Positions 44,454 through 53,920 of a stretch of 64,000 nt of DNA are shown here, one piece after another. Location of the stretch: assembly GCA_964397445.1 (NCBI GenBank), contig CAYNHZ010000002.1:248001-312000 (forward strand), given 5' to 3'. The DNA comes from CAYNHZ01 sp964397445. Its GTDB lineage: Bacteria; Bacteroidota; Bacteroidia; Bacteroidales; UBA932. Both the position numbers and the translations under genes were made by a program. Every line of letters starts with the position of its first letter. Position 1 is the stretch's first letter. The notes under the pieces are model-generated. The model was given only the letters and a program-made list of their open reading frames with translations. It searched no databases and was not told where the DNA came from.

Positions 44454-46403
44454 ATGATTGTTAAAGAAAAGTTTTCAAATAGAATACAGAATATTAAGAT
44501 ATTGAAGTCTTGGGTGATATTGATGATAGATCTTGTTATATCATTGATAGCCTCTCTGGTAACACTCTTTATAATAGATCAATTGATGGGGTACGAGATC
44601 CGTCAAGGTACTCTTATAAGGGTTGTTTATCTCTCATTCATCTCATCTTTAGTTGCTTTTCTCTTATTACATACTTACCGAAAAATTATTAGGCACTCTA
44701 CTTTTAAGGATGTCGGATTATTGTCCTTAGCTGCTTTTATCAAGGTGCTGATAGTGTTTTCTGTCTATTATTATTTATGGAACCGGTATATTACAAATCT
44801 TCAGATATTTATCATAGCATCAATTTCCGATCTCCTCTTGACCTTTGTAGGATTGGTTGGGGTCAGAGCGATTATGATAATAATTTATGAGTATTTAGTC
44901 GATGCGACAAGTGTTAGAGGGGATAAAGTGTTGGTATATGGTATGGGACAAAAAAGTGCCTCTTTAATCTCTTTTTTGAATCAGAGTACAAAATATTACT
45001 TGGCTGGGTTTCTCGCGTATGACAGGTATGGATCTGAACTAACCATTGGAGAGTATAAAGTGTATGGGTTTGAAAACGAGAAGGATTGCGATAAGATATT
45101 CCATAAAATAAAAAATAAATATATCCTTTTCCCGACATTTAAAGATCTGAATAAAGAGAAGGGAAGACTTGTGGAGTATTGTCATAAAAATAATATCAAG
45201 ATGATTATCTCTCCAAATCTTGATAATGTTCACCCAAATAACGGGGTGTTAAAATTGGGGCTTAGGGAGATCAATATAGAGGATCTTCTTGGAAGGGAGG
45301 AGATAAATATTGACAGAGAGAAGGTTATTCCTTCGTTTCGCGGTAAGACAGTTTTGATAACAGGTGCAGCTGGATCGATAGGGAGCGAATTGGCACGTCA
45401 ACTTGCTGATCTCAATGTAGGAAGATTAATATTATTTGATTCAGCAGAGACACCTCTTCACGAATTGAGGTTGTTTATGGATGAGAATTACGGAGAGTTA
45501 TCCAAACTAAGAGAGAGGGTTAATATAATCCCGATTGTTGGGGATGTGAGGATATTAAATAGGTTGGATCTGATATTCGATAAATTCAGACCCGATATTG
45601 TATTCCACGCAGCTGCATATAAGCATGTCCCTCTTATGGAGGATAACCCTTGCGAAGCGATATATGTAAATATTATTGGGAGTAAATATGTGGCAGACTG
45701 TTGTTTGAAATACAATGTTTCAAGGATGATAATGGTCTCGACAGATAAGGCGGTAAATCCTACAAATGTGATGGGGGCCACCAAAAGAGCTGCCGAGATG
45801 TATATCCAGAGTCTCGGGATAGAGGTCAATGAGGGGAGAATAGCGGGGAAAACAAAGTTTACCACCACCCGATTTGGAAATGTGCTTGGTTCTAACGGCT
45901 CTGTCATACCACGCTTTAGAAAACAGATAGAACAAGGGGGACCACTCACTGTAACCGATCCAAATATAAATCGCTTTTTTATGTCGATTCCAGAAGCCTC
46001 GAAGCTTGTTATAGAGGCAGCGACTATGGGAAAAGGGTGTGATATATTTGTTTTTGATATGGGTGAACCGGTAAAAATAGTCGATCTTGCCACAAGGATG
46101 ATAGAACTTGCCGGATATAAACCGGGTGAAGAGATCAAGATAGTGTTTACCGGATTGCGTCCAGGAGAGAAGATTTATGAAGAGGTTTTGGGTGATAAAG
46201 AGAAAACTTTACCCACAGACAATGCAAAAATAAGGATAGCAAAGGTGGTTCCTCACCATTATTCAGAGGTGTCAGGAATTATCGATCAGATGTACACACT
46301 TATACAAGAGTTAGATACAGAGGGGTCTGTCTCTCTTTTGAAAAAAATGATTCCTGAGTATATCTCTCAAAACTCACAATATGAATATTTAGATAAAAAA
46401 TAG
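44454..46403 (+). CDS. Membrane-bound NDP-sugar 4,6-dehydratase (CapD/WbpM/PglF type), copy 2
   Basis: This 649-residue protein has the same order of parts as the preceding gene: four TMs, a CoA-binding-like Rossmann domain, and an SDR domain with ITGAAGSIGS (about 300), HAAAYKHVPLME and STDKAVNPTNVMGATK. The two proteins agree closely in the SDR half and diverge in the N-terminal membrane half, as expected from an old tandem duplication. Substrate is likely UDP-GlcNAc. It runs into the SLBB gene with three bases between. Why the locus needs two copies is unclear; one may act as an epimerase or on a different NDP-sugar. Confidence 0.9.
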   Translation: MIVKEKFSNRIQNIKILKSWVILMIDLVISLIASLVTLFIIDQLMGYEIRQGTLIRVVYLSFISSLVAFLLLHTYRKIIRHSTFKDVGLLSLAAFIKVLIVFSVYYYLWNRYITNLQIFIIASISDLLLTFVGLVGVRAIMIIIYEYLVDATSVRGDKVLVYGMGQKSASLISFLNQSTKYYLAGFLAYDRYGSELTIGEYKVYGFENEKDCDKIFHKIKNKYILFPTFKDLNKEKGRLVEYCHKNNIKMIISPNLDNVHPNNGVLKLGLREINIEDLLGREEINIDREKVIPSFRGKTVLITGAAGSIGSELARQLADLNVGRLILFDSAETPLHELRLFMDENYGELSKLRERVNIIPIVGDVRILNRLDLIFDKFRPDIVFHAAAYKHVPLMEDNPCEAIYVNIIGSKYVADCCLKYNVSRMIMVSTDKAVNPTNVMGATKRAAEMYIQSLGIEVNEGRIAGKTKFTTTRFGNVLGSNGSVIPRFRKQIEQGGPLTVTDPNINRFFMSIPEASKLVIEAATMGKGCDIFVFDMGEPVKIVDLATRMIELAGYKPGEEIKIVFTGLRPGEKIYEEVLGDKEKTLPTDNAKIRIAKVVPHHYSEVSGIIDQMYTLIQELDTEGSVSLLKKMIPEYISQNSQYEYLDKK

Positions 46404-46406
46404 TTT

Positions 46407-48740
46407 ATGAAAATATCTATCAAACACTTTATCCTCCTATTTTCCATTTTACTCATCTCTATTACTGCCGTAGCTCAGACTTCTGAAGATATAGAGATGG
46501 CAAAAAAGATAGCTAAATCTCAGGGGTATTCGGAGAGTGAAATCAATGCTATGATAGCAAAAAAGGGGGGGGAAGCTACAAAAACAGTTTCCACTGTCAA
46601 TAAGGTCCAGAGGGCTGACACCAATAAAATTCAAAAAACAAGGAAATTGGATCAAAATATAGAGGAGAAAATAGTGGATAGTACCAAGATAGAGATCTAT
46701 GGACACGAAATATTCCAATCTGAGCAACTCAATTTTATACCAAGTTACAATATTCCAACCCCCCAAAGTTATAAGATATCCGCAGGTGATGAGGTGGTGA
46801 TAGATCTGTGGGGTGGAGTATATCTAAATTATACCCAGACAGTCTCTCCAGAGGGGAGTATTACGATACCAGATCTCGGCCCTGTATATCTAAACGGACA
46901 GACCATCTCACAGGCTGAGGCAAATCTTAAAATTTATCTCTCCAAAATATATTCTGGCCTTTTAGGTGGGGACGCTAATACCTTTTTGAGGCTCTCCCTT
47001 GGGAGAATGCGCTCATTAACTGTAAATGTTGTGGGGGATATCGCCAAGCCCGGGACATACACCCTCCCCTCACTCTCCAATATAACTTCGGTTCTATATC
47101 TTGCCGGGGGGCCATCTGACATAGGTTCGGTCAGAGATATAAAGGTATATAGAAACAATAAACTAATAAAGACTCTTGATATATATCACTTTATAAATAA
47201 AGGGGATTTTTCGGCAAATATAAGACTTGAAGATAATGACTTGATCAAGGTGAGTACCTATATAAATCTTGTAAAGATATCGGGAAATATTAAGAGACCT
47301 ATGTATTATGAGATGAGAGAGGGGGAGAGTATCTCCCTATTATTGGATTATTGTGGAGGGTTTTCTAAAGATGCAAACAGACAAAGGGTCCATATTACTC
47401 GGGTAATAGGGGAGAGGAGAGAGAGTTTCGATGTGTCCTCTAACGAATTCGGTTCATTTATCCTAAAAGATGGTGATGAAGTGGCTGTAAGTTCAAATAT
47501 CGAACAGAATAAAAACAGGGTTAATATTATAGGGGCTGTATGGCATCAGGGGTATTATTCGATATCGGATACCCTATCTACACTCCAACAACTCATAAAA
47601 GTAGCAGGAGGGGTGAAAGAGGATGCGTATATGAAGCAGGGGTATATAGAGCGACTTGATATGACCAAAAAGAAGGTGTCGTTGAATTTTAGTATTAAAG
47701 AGGTAATTGAGGGAAATGAGGAGATCAAATTGATGCCAGACGATAAGGTGAGATTGTTTTATGCAAAAGAGCTACGCGATAGCAGTACCATCTCTTCGTT
47801 TGGAGAGTTTAATAAGCCTGGGGTTTTTGAGTTCAGAGAGGGGATGACCCTTTCTGACATTATCTTACTATCAGGTGGATTTAATAATGGTGCCTCTATA
47901 TCAAATATTGATGTGGCACGAAGAAATACCTTAGAAGGGACAATATCAAATCCTGACACTATAGCAAGAGTGTTTAGATTTGATCTTTTGAATCACCCTG
48001 AAGAGAGCGCTTTTGAGATGAAACCTTATGATCAGGTATTTGTAAGGCATCTCCCAAATTATAAAAAGCAACAAATCATCACTTTAACCGGAGAGGTCCT
48101 TTTTCCCGGAGAGTATGTGGTTGAGAACAATATTGTGAGGCTTTCTGATGTTATAAAGAGGGCAGGGGGGGTGACAAAAGATGCCTATCTGAAGGGGGGG
48201 ACTGTTAAAAGATTATTGACAGATGAAGAGTATGAGAGGGCTCAGATGGCTATAGATATAGCGAAAAAACAGACCGACTCAATTATGATAGAAGATCTCA
48301 AAAGGGATGAGAGATACACTGTAAGTGCAGATTTTATCTCTGCCATCTCCGATCCGGGTTCCTATTCCGATCTTGTCCTCCATCAGGGGGATATAGTGAC
48401 AATCCCAAAACTCAACAACACAGTGAAGGTGTCGGGAGGGGTTTTATTTAGTAATGTCCTCACATACGACCCTAAACTCTCCCCAAGAGACTATATCAAT
48501 AAGGCGGGGGGGTATTCTAAAAATGCCATCAGAGGGAGCACATATATAGTCTATATCAATGGATCTGCCTCTTCAAAGAGGGGAAGTGGGTTTGAAGTGG
48601 AGCCTGGGTGCGAGATAATTGTCCCTATAAAAGATATCACCAATGAGAGGCGCATCAGTGCTACAGAGGTGATGTCGATAGCCTCTTCTACCGCATCGGT
48701 AGCAGCTATGGTGGTAAGTATGGTAAATGCACTTAAATAG
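46407..48740 (+). CDS. Multi-SLBB polysaccharide export outer-membrane protein (Wza-like)
   Basis: This 777-residue protein has a signal peptide (1-24, AVAQ) and no lipobox. A helical leader (SQGYSESEINAMIAKKG) is followed by a Poly_export domain (YKISAGDEVVIDLWGGVYL, about 123-200) and a chain of SLBB beta-grasp repeats: VVGDIAKPGTYTLPSLSNITSVLYLAGG, KISGNIKRPMYYEMREGESISLLLDYCGG, IIGAVWHQGYYSISDTLSTLQQLIKVAGG, and more to the C-terminus. A final strand/TM-like stretch ends the protein. It forms the outer-membrane exit channel with the Wzz-like protein directly downstream. Start spacing is three bases from the previous gene. Confidence 0.92.
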   Translation: MKISIKHFILLFSILLISITAVAQTSEDIEMAKKIAKSQGYSESEINAMIAKKGGEATKTVSTVNKVQRADTNKIQKTRKLDQNIEEKIVDSTKIEIYGHEIFQSEQLNFIPSYNIPTPQSYKISAGDEVVIDLWGGVYLNYTQTVSPEGSITIPDLGPVYLNGQTISQAEANLKIYLSKIYSGLLGGDANTFLRLSLGRMRSLTVNVVGDIAKPGTYTLPSLSNITSVLYLAGGPSDIGSVRDIKVYRNNKLIKTLDIYHFINKGDFSANIRLEDNDLIKVSTYINLVKISGNIKRPMYYEMREGESISLLLDYCGGFSKDANRQRVHITRVIGERRESFDVSSNEFGSFILKDGDEVAVSSNIEQNKNRVNIIGAVWHQGYYSISDTLSTLQQLIKVAGGVKEDAYMKQGYIERLDMTKKKVSLNFSIKEVIEGNEEIKLMPDDKVRLFYAKELRDSSTISSFGEFNKPGVFEFREGMTLSDIILLSGGFNNGASISNIDVARRNTLEGTISNPDTIARVFRFDLLNHPEESAFEMKPYDQVFVRHLPNYKKQQIITLTGEVLFPGEYVVENNIVRLSDVIKRAGGVTKDAYLKGGTVKRLLTDEEYERAQMAIDIAKKQTDSIMIEDLKRDERYTVSADFISAISDPGSYSDLVLHQGDIVTIPKLNNTVKVSGGVLFSNVLTYDPKLSPRDYINKAGGYSKNAIRGSTYIVYINGSASSKRGSGFEVEPGCEIIVPIKDITNERRISATEVMSIASSTASVAAMVVSMVNALK

Positions 48741-48744
48741 AAAA

Positions 48745-49878
48745 ATGATGGAGAATACTCAAGATAATAAGATAGTTAATGAAAACGAGATTGATATTAT
48801 CGAATTGATTAAAAGATTATGGAGCAAAAGGAGATTTGTAACTATAATCACTCTTGTTTTTATGGGTGTGGGGCTCTTTGTAGCCCTTTTCTCCCCTAAG
48901 GAGTTCAGTGCAGACTGCGTTATTGTTCCTCAAATATCTCAGAAGGGGGGGGGAGGGTCACTCTCTTCACTTGCAGCAATGGCTGGGATTAATATTGGTG
49001 ATATGTCGGGGACAGAGGCACTCTCCCCAAAGATATATCCAACTATATTGAAGAATGTCAATTTCCAAAAGGAGCTAATGTACACTAAGATAAAATTTGA
49101 GAGATGGGACGAACCGGTGACCCTTTACGACTATTACACAGATAAAAAGTATGCTACTTTCAATCTTTTCTCATTTATCAAGCGATACACCATAGGGCTG
49201 CCTGGGGTGATACGCCAAGCTATTTTTGGAAAAGAGGAGGATAAAGAGCCTGTTATTTCAGGTAGTGGATATGGGCTTCTGAGTATGACTATTAAAGAGG
49301 CACAGTGTGCTCAAATCCTTTCTAATAAGATATCCATCACAATTAATGATAAAGATGGATATATCACATTATCTGCAACTATGCCCGAGGCTATGGCTTC
49401 GGCACAGGTAGCAGAGGGGGTATTTTCGCTACTACAGAAGTATCTTACAGAATTTAAGATAGAGAAGGCAAAATCAAACTTCGATTATGTAAAGGGGAGA
49501 TATGAGGAGGCTAAGAGAGAGTATGAGGCGAAGCAGATAGAGTATGCAGAGTACCAAGATGCCAATAGGATGTTAAATAGCAAAGTGGCAGCGGTGAAAG
49601 AGGAACAGCTCAAAGGGGAGTATAATCTTGCGAACACCCTCTACAACGAACTTTCAAAGCAGTTGCTCCAAGCAAATCTAAAGGTAAAGGAGGACACTCC
49701 TATATTGACACAGGTGAAGCCGATCGTAGTACCGGATAAAAAATCAAAACCCAACAGGCCAATGATCTTGATAATGTTTACATTTCTCGGGGCGATATTG
49801 GGGTGTGGAGCTGTATTCGGATTGGATTTTTTAAAGAAAAATAATATAGAGAATAAGTATTTACAGGGGTGGAATTAA
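48745..49878 (+). CDS. Wzz-type chain-length determinant protein
   Basis: This is a protein of about 377 residues with TM1 at about 28-50 (ITLVFMGVGLFVALFSP), a large periplasmic domain with long helices (VKGRYEEAKREYEAKQIEYAEYQ) and TM2 at the end (PNRPMILIMFTFLGAILGCGAVFGLDFL) preceded by the Pro-rich motif KPNRP. No tyrosine-kinase domain follows, so it is Wzz/PCP-1-like rather than Wzc. It sets polymer length with the Wzy polymerase. The frame could start at 48727, overlapping the SLBB gene; ATG 48745 or 48748 after that gene's stop is more likely. The 3' end overlaps a GTG of the next frame, which is not used. Confidence 0.9.
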   Translation: MMENTQDNKIVNENEIDIIELIKRLWSKRRFVTIITLVFMGVGLFVALFSPKEFSADCVIVPQISQKGGGGSLSSLAAMAGINIGDMSGTEALSPKIYPTILKNVNFQKELMYTKIKFERWDEPVTLYDYYTDKKYATFNLFSFIKRYTIGLPGVIRQAIFGKEEDKEPVISGSGYGLLSMTIKEAQCAQILSNKISITINDKDGYITLSATMPEAMASAQVAEGVFSLLQKYLTEFKIEKAKSNFDYVKGRYEEAKREYEAKQIEYAEYQDANRMLNSKVAAVKEEQLKGEYNLANTLYNELSKQLLQANLKVKEDTPILTQVKPIVVPDKKSKPNRPMILIMFTFLGAILGCGAVFGLDFLKKNNIENKYLQGWN

Positions 49879-49889
49879 AAAATAATATA

Positions 49890-50855
49890 ATGAGTAATTT
49901 TGCATTAATAGGAGCTGCCGGGTATATAGCACCCAGGCATTTAAGGGCTATAAAAGATACAGGAAATAATCTCGTGGCTGCATACGATAAATTTGATAGT
50001 GTAGGCATTATGGATAGCTTTTTTCCAGATGCTTCATTTTTTATAGAAAATGAGCAATTTGATAGGTACTGTACTAAGGTAAAGGGGACAGGTAAAAATA
50101 TTGATTGGGTGTCTATTTGTACCCCAAATTATACCCACGATGCATTTATCAGATATGGATTGAGACTTGGGACAGATGTGATATGTGAGAAGCCTGTTGT
50201 GCTAAATCCATATAATATCGATGCTCTTATGAAGATAGAGCAGGAGACAGGACATAAGGCATATAATATATTACAGCTAAGGCTTCACGACTCTATTATA
50301 GCACTTAAAAAGAAGATAGAAGAAGGGCCTAAAGATAAAATTTATGATGTAGATCTTACATATATCACATCCAGGGGGTTGTGGTATTACACCTCGTGGA
50401 AAGGGGATATTCATAAGAGTGGAGGAGTTGCAACAAATATAGGGGTACATTTTTATGATATGCTTTCTTGGATCTTCGGAGATGTAAAAGAAAATATTGT
50501 ACACGTAATGAGCCACGATAGGGTAGCAGGCTACCTTGGCTTAGAAAAAGCCAGAGTTCGTTATTTTTTAAGCATTAATTCGGATAATTTACCGGCCAAT
50601 GCAGTGCAGGGTGAGAAAAAAACTTATAGAACTATTATGATAGATGGTGATGAATTTGAATTTAGCGAAGGCTTTACAGAACTTCACACTAAATCATACC
50701 AAAACATATTGGCAGGAAACGGCTTTAGAATCTCAGAGGCACGTAACTGCATAAAGATAGTAAGTGATATTCGTAATTCTACCCCTATAGGACTTAAGGG
50801 TGATTATCATCCCCTAGCAAAACTACCATTATCAAAACATCCATTCGGATGGTAA
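49890..50855 (+). CDS. UDP-GlcNAcA 3-dehydrogenase, WbpB/WlbA type (Gfo/Idh/MocA family)
   Basis: This 321-residue protein (ATG 49890) has an N-terminal Rossmann domain (FALIGAAGYIAPRHLRAIKDTGN) and CEKPVVLN (about 100) with the catalytic Lys, then a DIHKSGGVATNIGVHFYDML segment with His in the GVH motif. This is a near-perfect match to WlbA/WbpB, which oxidises UDP-GlcNAcA at C3 with NAD+. It starts the four-gene pathway to UDP-2,3-diacetamido-2,3-dideoxy-glucuronate. Its partner enzymes (aminotransferase, acetyltransferase and 6-dehydrogenase) follow in order with 1-12 base gaps. Substrate is inferred from the set. Confidence 0.88.
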   Translation: MSNFALIGAAGYIAPRHLRAIKDTGNNLVAAYDKFDSVGIMDSFFPDASFFIENEQFDRYCTKVKGTGKNIDWVSICTPNYTHDAFIRYGLRLGTDVICEKPVVLNPYNIDALMKIEQETGHKAYNILQLRLHDSIIALKKKIEEGPKDKIYDVDLTYITSRGLWYYTSWKGDIHKSGGVATNIGVHFYDMLSWIFGDVKENIVHVMSHDRVAGYLGLEKARVRYFLSINSDNLPANAVQGEKKTYRTIMIDGDEFEFSEGFTELHTKSYQNILAGNGFRISEARNCIKIVSDIRNSTPIGLKGDYHPLAKLPLSKHPFGW

Positions 50856-50867
50856 TCAATAGAGATT

Positions 50868-51995
50868 ATGAAGATACAGATGGTAGACCTAAAAGGTCAA
50901 TATTTAAAGATAAAAGAGGAGGTAGATGCTGCTATACAGAGTGTTATTGATGATACTGCATTTATAAATGGACCTAAAGTAAAAGAGTTTTCAGAACACC
51001 TATCTATATATAACGGATCTAAATATGTTATCCCCTGTGCCAATGGTACAGATGCCCTCCAAATAGCATTTATGGCATTGGAATTAAAGCCAGGAGATGA
51101 AGTAATAGTTCCAGCTTTTACTTATGTGGCTACTGCTGAAGTGATAGGCTTACTCGGACTTACTCCTGTGATGGTAGATGTGGATTATCATAATTTTAAT
51201 ATCACAGTAGAAAACATTAATAAAGCGATTACTGCTAATACTAAAGTTATAGTTCCGGTACATTTGTTTGGACAGTGTTGTGATATGGAGCCGATTATGA
51301 AATTAGCTTCTAAAAATAATCTTTATGTTATTGAAGACAATGCGCAAGCTATAGGTGCTGACTATACTTTTTCAGATGGAAGGAGGGTTAAGACTGGGGC
51401 TATAGGTCATATGGCGTGTACTTCTTTTTTCCCTTCAAAGAACCTTGGCTGTTACGGGGATGGAGGAGCTATATTTACTAATGATGATAAATTAGCCGAA
51501 AAGTTAAAGATGATAGCTAATCACGGACAACAAATTAAATATCATCATAAAGTTATAGGATGTAATTCTAGATTAGATACTATTCAAGCAGCAGTATTAG
51601 ATATAAAACTTAAATATTTAGATGAATATTGCGAAGCAAGATATGCAGCAGCTAAATATTATTCTGATAATTTAAAAGATATTAAAGGAATTGTAGTTCC
51701 TAAAGAAGAGAAATATTCGACACAAGTATATCACCAATATACATTAAAAATATTAAATGGTAAACGTGATGATTTGAAACAATTCTTAGCTGATGCTGAA
51801 ATACCAAGTATGATTTATTATCCACTACCATTACAGGAACAAGAAGCTTTCCAAAAGATAACAAAAGCTTCAGGAGACTTAGAGAATGCTAAACAATTAG
51901 CTTATTCAGTACTTTCTCTTCCTATACATACGGAAATGAAGAAAGAGGAGCAGGATATTGTAATAAATAGGATTAAAGAATTTTTCCAAAAATAG
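50868..51995 (+). CDS. UDP-3-keto-GlcNAcA aminotransferase, WbpE/WlbC type (DegT/DnrJ/EryC1)
   Basis: This 375-residue PLP enzyme has ANGTDALQIAFMAL (about 60-73) and EDNAQAIGADY near 155, and the PLP Lys in FFPSKNLGCYGDGGAIF (about residue 188). A GSSYRL-like NSRLDTIQAAVL segment is present at about 230. With the neighbours it should aminate the 3-keto group of UDP-GlcNAcA to give UDP-GlcNAc3NA. It lies 12 bases after the dehydrogenase and one base before the acyltransferase. Assignment within the DegT family depends on gene order as much as on sequence. Confidence 0.88.
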   Translation: MKIQMVDLKGQYLKIKEEVDAAIQSVIDDTAFINGPKVKEFSEHLSIYNGSKYVIPCANGTDALQIAFMALELKPGDEVIVPAFTYVATAEVIGLLGLTPVMVDVDYHNFNITVENINKAITANTKVIVPVHLFGQCCDMEPIMKLASKNNLYVIEDNAQAIGADYTFSDGRRVKTGAIGHMACTSFFPSKNLGCYGDGGAIFTNDDKLAEKLKMIANHGQQIKYHHKVIGCNSRLDTIQAAVLDIKLKYLDEYCEARYAAAKYYSDNLKDIKGIVVPKEEKYSTQVYHQYTLKILNGKRDDLKQFLADAEIPSMIYYPLPLQEQEAFQKITKASGDLENAKQLAYSVLSLPIHTEMKKEEQDIVINRIKEFFQK

Positions 51996-51996
51996 T

Positions 51997-52569
51997 ATGA
52001 CAGAGTATTTCGCACACGAGACAGCAACTATAGATGAGGGCTGTAAAATAGGTGAAGGAACTAAAATATGGCATTATAGTCATATTATGAAGGGCTGCCA
52101 GATAGGTAATAACTGCAATATAGGTCAGAATGTGGTGGTTTCTCCCGAAGTAGTATTAGGTAATAATGTAAAGGTTCAGAATAATGTCTCTATCTACACA
52201 GGTGTCACCTGCGGTGATGATGTATTTTTAGGGCCTTCTTGTGTCTTTACAAATGTGATAAACCCAAGAAGTGCAGTAAATCGTAAATCAGAATACGCTA
52301 AGACTTATGTAGGAAAAGGTGCTACTATCGGTGCCAACTCTACCATAGTTTGTGGTCACGATATAGGTGAATATGCTTTTATAGGAGCAGGAGCAGTCGT
52401 GACTAAGAATGTACTAGCATATGCTCTTTTAGTTGGAAATCCTGCTCGACAGCTTGGGTGGATGAGTGAGTATGGTCATAGGCTTGAATTTAACTCTGAA
52501 GGAATAGCTGAATGTCCTGAGAGTAAAGAAAAATATAAATTAGAAAATAATAGAGTAACAAAATTATAA
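51997..52569 (+). CDS. UDP-GlcNAc3NA 3-N-acetyltransferase, WbpD/WlbB type
   Basis: This 190-residue left-handed beta-helix acyltransferase shows hexapeptide repeats from EGCKIGEGTKIWHYSHI on, and the conserved stretch SIYTGVTCGDDVFLGPSCVFTNVINPRS (about 66-95), IGANSTIVCGHDIGEYAFIGAGAVVTK and VGNPARQLGWMSEYG. These match WbpD/WlbB, which acetylates the C3 amine using acetyl-CoA, completing UDP-GlcNAc(3NAc)A. It sits between the aminotransferase and the dehydrogenase of the same pathway. A close relative at 61804 belongs to the other (FdtC-like) branch. Confidence 0.88.
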   Translation: MTEYFAHETATIDEGCKIGEGTKIWHYSHIMKGCQIGNNCNIGQNVVVSPEVVLGNNVKVQNNVSIYTGVTCGDDVFLGPSCVFTNVINPRSAVNRKSEYAKTYVGKGATIGANSTIVCGHDIGEYAFIGAGAVVTKNVLAYALLVGNPARQLGWMSEYGHRLEFNSEGIAECPESKEKYKLENNRVTKL

Positions 52570-52580
52570 AACTTAAATAT

Positions 52581-53870
52581 ATGTATTCCAAGTTAGTTAA
52601 TAAAGAAGCTAAATTAGCTTTAGTGGGACTAGGATATGTAGGACTTCCTATAGCTCTTGAATTTGCAAAAAAGATATCTGTAATAGGATTTGATATAAAT
52701 GAAGCTCGTCTTGAAAAAATGCGTCATGGAGTAGATCCATGTAATGAATTAGAAGGAGATGCATTTAAAAATGTAGATATAGAATTTACATCTTCTATCG
52801 ATAAATTAAGAGAAGCTTCATTTTTTATAGTTGCTGTACCTACTCCCATAGATAAATATAATCAACCAGATCTTAAACCACTTATAGGGGCATCTCGTTC
52901 TGTAGGACAAGCTCTTAAAAAAGGTGATTATGTGGTATATGAGTCTACTGTATATCCTGGATGTACAGAGGAGGATTGCTTGCCAATATTAGAGGAGGTA
53001 TCAGGATTAAAAGCCGGGATAGATTTTAAATATGGCTATTCTCCAGAGAGGATAAATCCGGGAGAGAAGGTGCATACACTTCCAAATACTATAAAGATAG
53101 TTTCAGGATGTGATCCGGAAGCACTTGAAAATGTGGCAAAAGTGTATGAATTGGTGGTAAAACCAGGAGTGCATCGTGCGCCGAATGTTAAAGTAGCTGA
53201 AGCAGCTAAAATCGTGGAAAACACACAAAGAGATGTGAATATCGCCTTAATGAATGAGCTATCTATTATTTTCAGCAGGATAGGGATTAATACATACGAT
53301 GTACTCGAAGCTGCGGGGACTAAATGGAATTTCTTAAAATTCTATCCCGGACTAGTGGGAGGTCACTGTATCGGTGTGGACCCATATTATTTGGTACATA
53401 AGGCAAGTGAGTTGAAATACCACTCACAAATAATAAAAGCAGGCCGTTTTATAAACGACTCAATGGGTGGATATATTGCTAAGAAATTGGTTAAGAAGCT
53501 TATCTCTCTCGGCAAGGGGATATTAGGATCGAGAGTGTTAGTTATGGGGGTGACATTTAAAGAGAATGTCTCTGATATAAGAAACTCTAAAGTGGTAGAT
53601 ATAATCAACGAACTGAAAGACTTCGGAGTGGATGTAGATGTTGTAGACCCATATGCAGATAGTGAAGAGGTGTTAAAAGAGTATGGCTTTAGATTAGTAG
53701 AAAGGCCTATTGGTAATTACGATGCTATAGTAGTAGCTGTTGCTCACGAGGAATATTTAGATTTAGATGAAAAGTTCTTTAGATCTATTTCTTATGATAA
53801 AGCTGTGTTAGTAGATATTAAAGGGATGTATAGAGATAGAATTCATCAAATGAAATATTGGAGTTTGTAA
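52581..53870 (+). CDS. UDP-GlcNAc 6-dehydrogenase, WbpA/TviB type
   Basis: This 429-residue nucleotide sugar dehydrogenase has the NAD motif VGLGYVGLPIALEFAK (about 15-30), VAVPTPID near 87, ESTVYPGCTEE near 118, SPERINPGE near 153, a catalytic Lys/Asn region VENTQRDVNIAL, and the catalytic Cys in VGGHCIGVDPYYL (about 264). The C-terminal UDP-binding domain has VLVMGVTFKENVSDIRNSK. It converts UDP-GlcNAc to UDP-GlcNAcA in two oxidation steps, the first step of the 2,3-diNAc-glucuronate route. The TviB-like signature supports an N-acetyl-sugar substrate over UDP-glucose. Confidence 0.9.
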   Translation: MYSKLVNKEAKLALVGLGYVGLPIALEFAKKISVIGFDINEARLEKMRHGVDPCNELEGDAFKNVDIEFTSSIDKLREASFFIVAVPTPIDKYNQPDLKPLIGASRSVGQALKKGDYVVYESTVYPGCTEEDCLPILEEVSGLKAGIDFKYGYSPERINPGEKVHTLPNTIKIVSGCDPEALENVAKVYELVVKPGVHRAPNVKVAEAAKIVENTQRDVNIALMNELSIIFSRIGINTYDVLEAAGTKWNFLKFYPGLVGGHCIGVDPYYLVHKASELKYHSQIIKAGRFINDSMGGYIAKKLVKKLISLGKGILGSRVLVMGVTFKENVSDIRNSKVVDIINELKDFGVDVDVVDPYADSEEVLKEYGFRLVERPIGNYDAIVVAVAHEEYLDLDEKFFRSISYDKAVLVDIKGMYRDRIHQMKYWSL

Positions 53871-53920
53871 AGACTATTTGATGTTATTATTTTAAGAGAG
53901 TTAATAGATTGTTATAAAAT

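Noticed and set aside
45488..46138. Long open frame (216 codons) on the minus strand inside the second dehydratase gene
   Set aside because: It is fully antisense to a strongly conserved catalytic domain, has no promoter or protein-like motif, and mirrors the codon pattern of the real gene.
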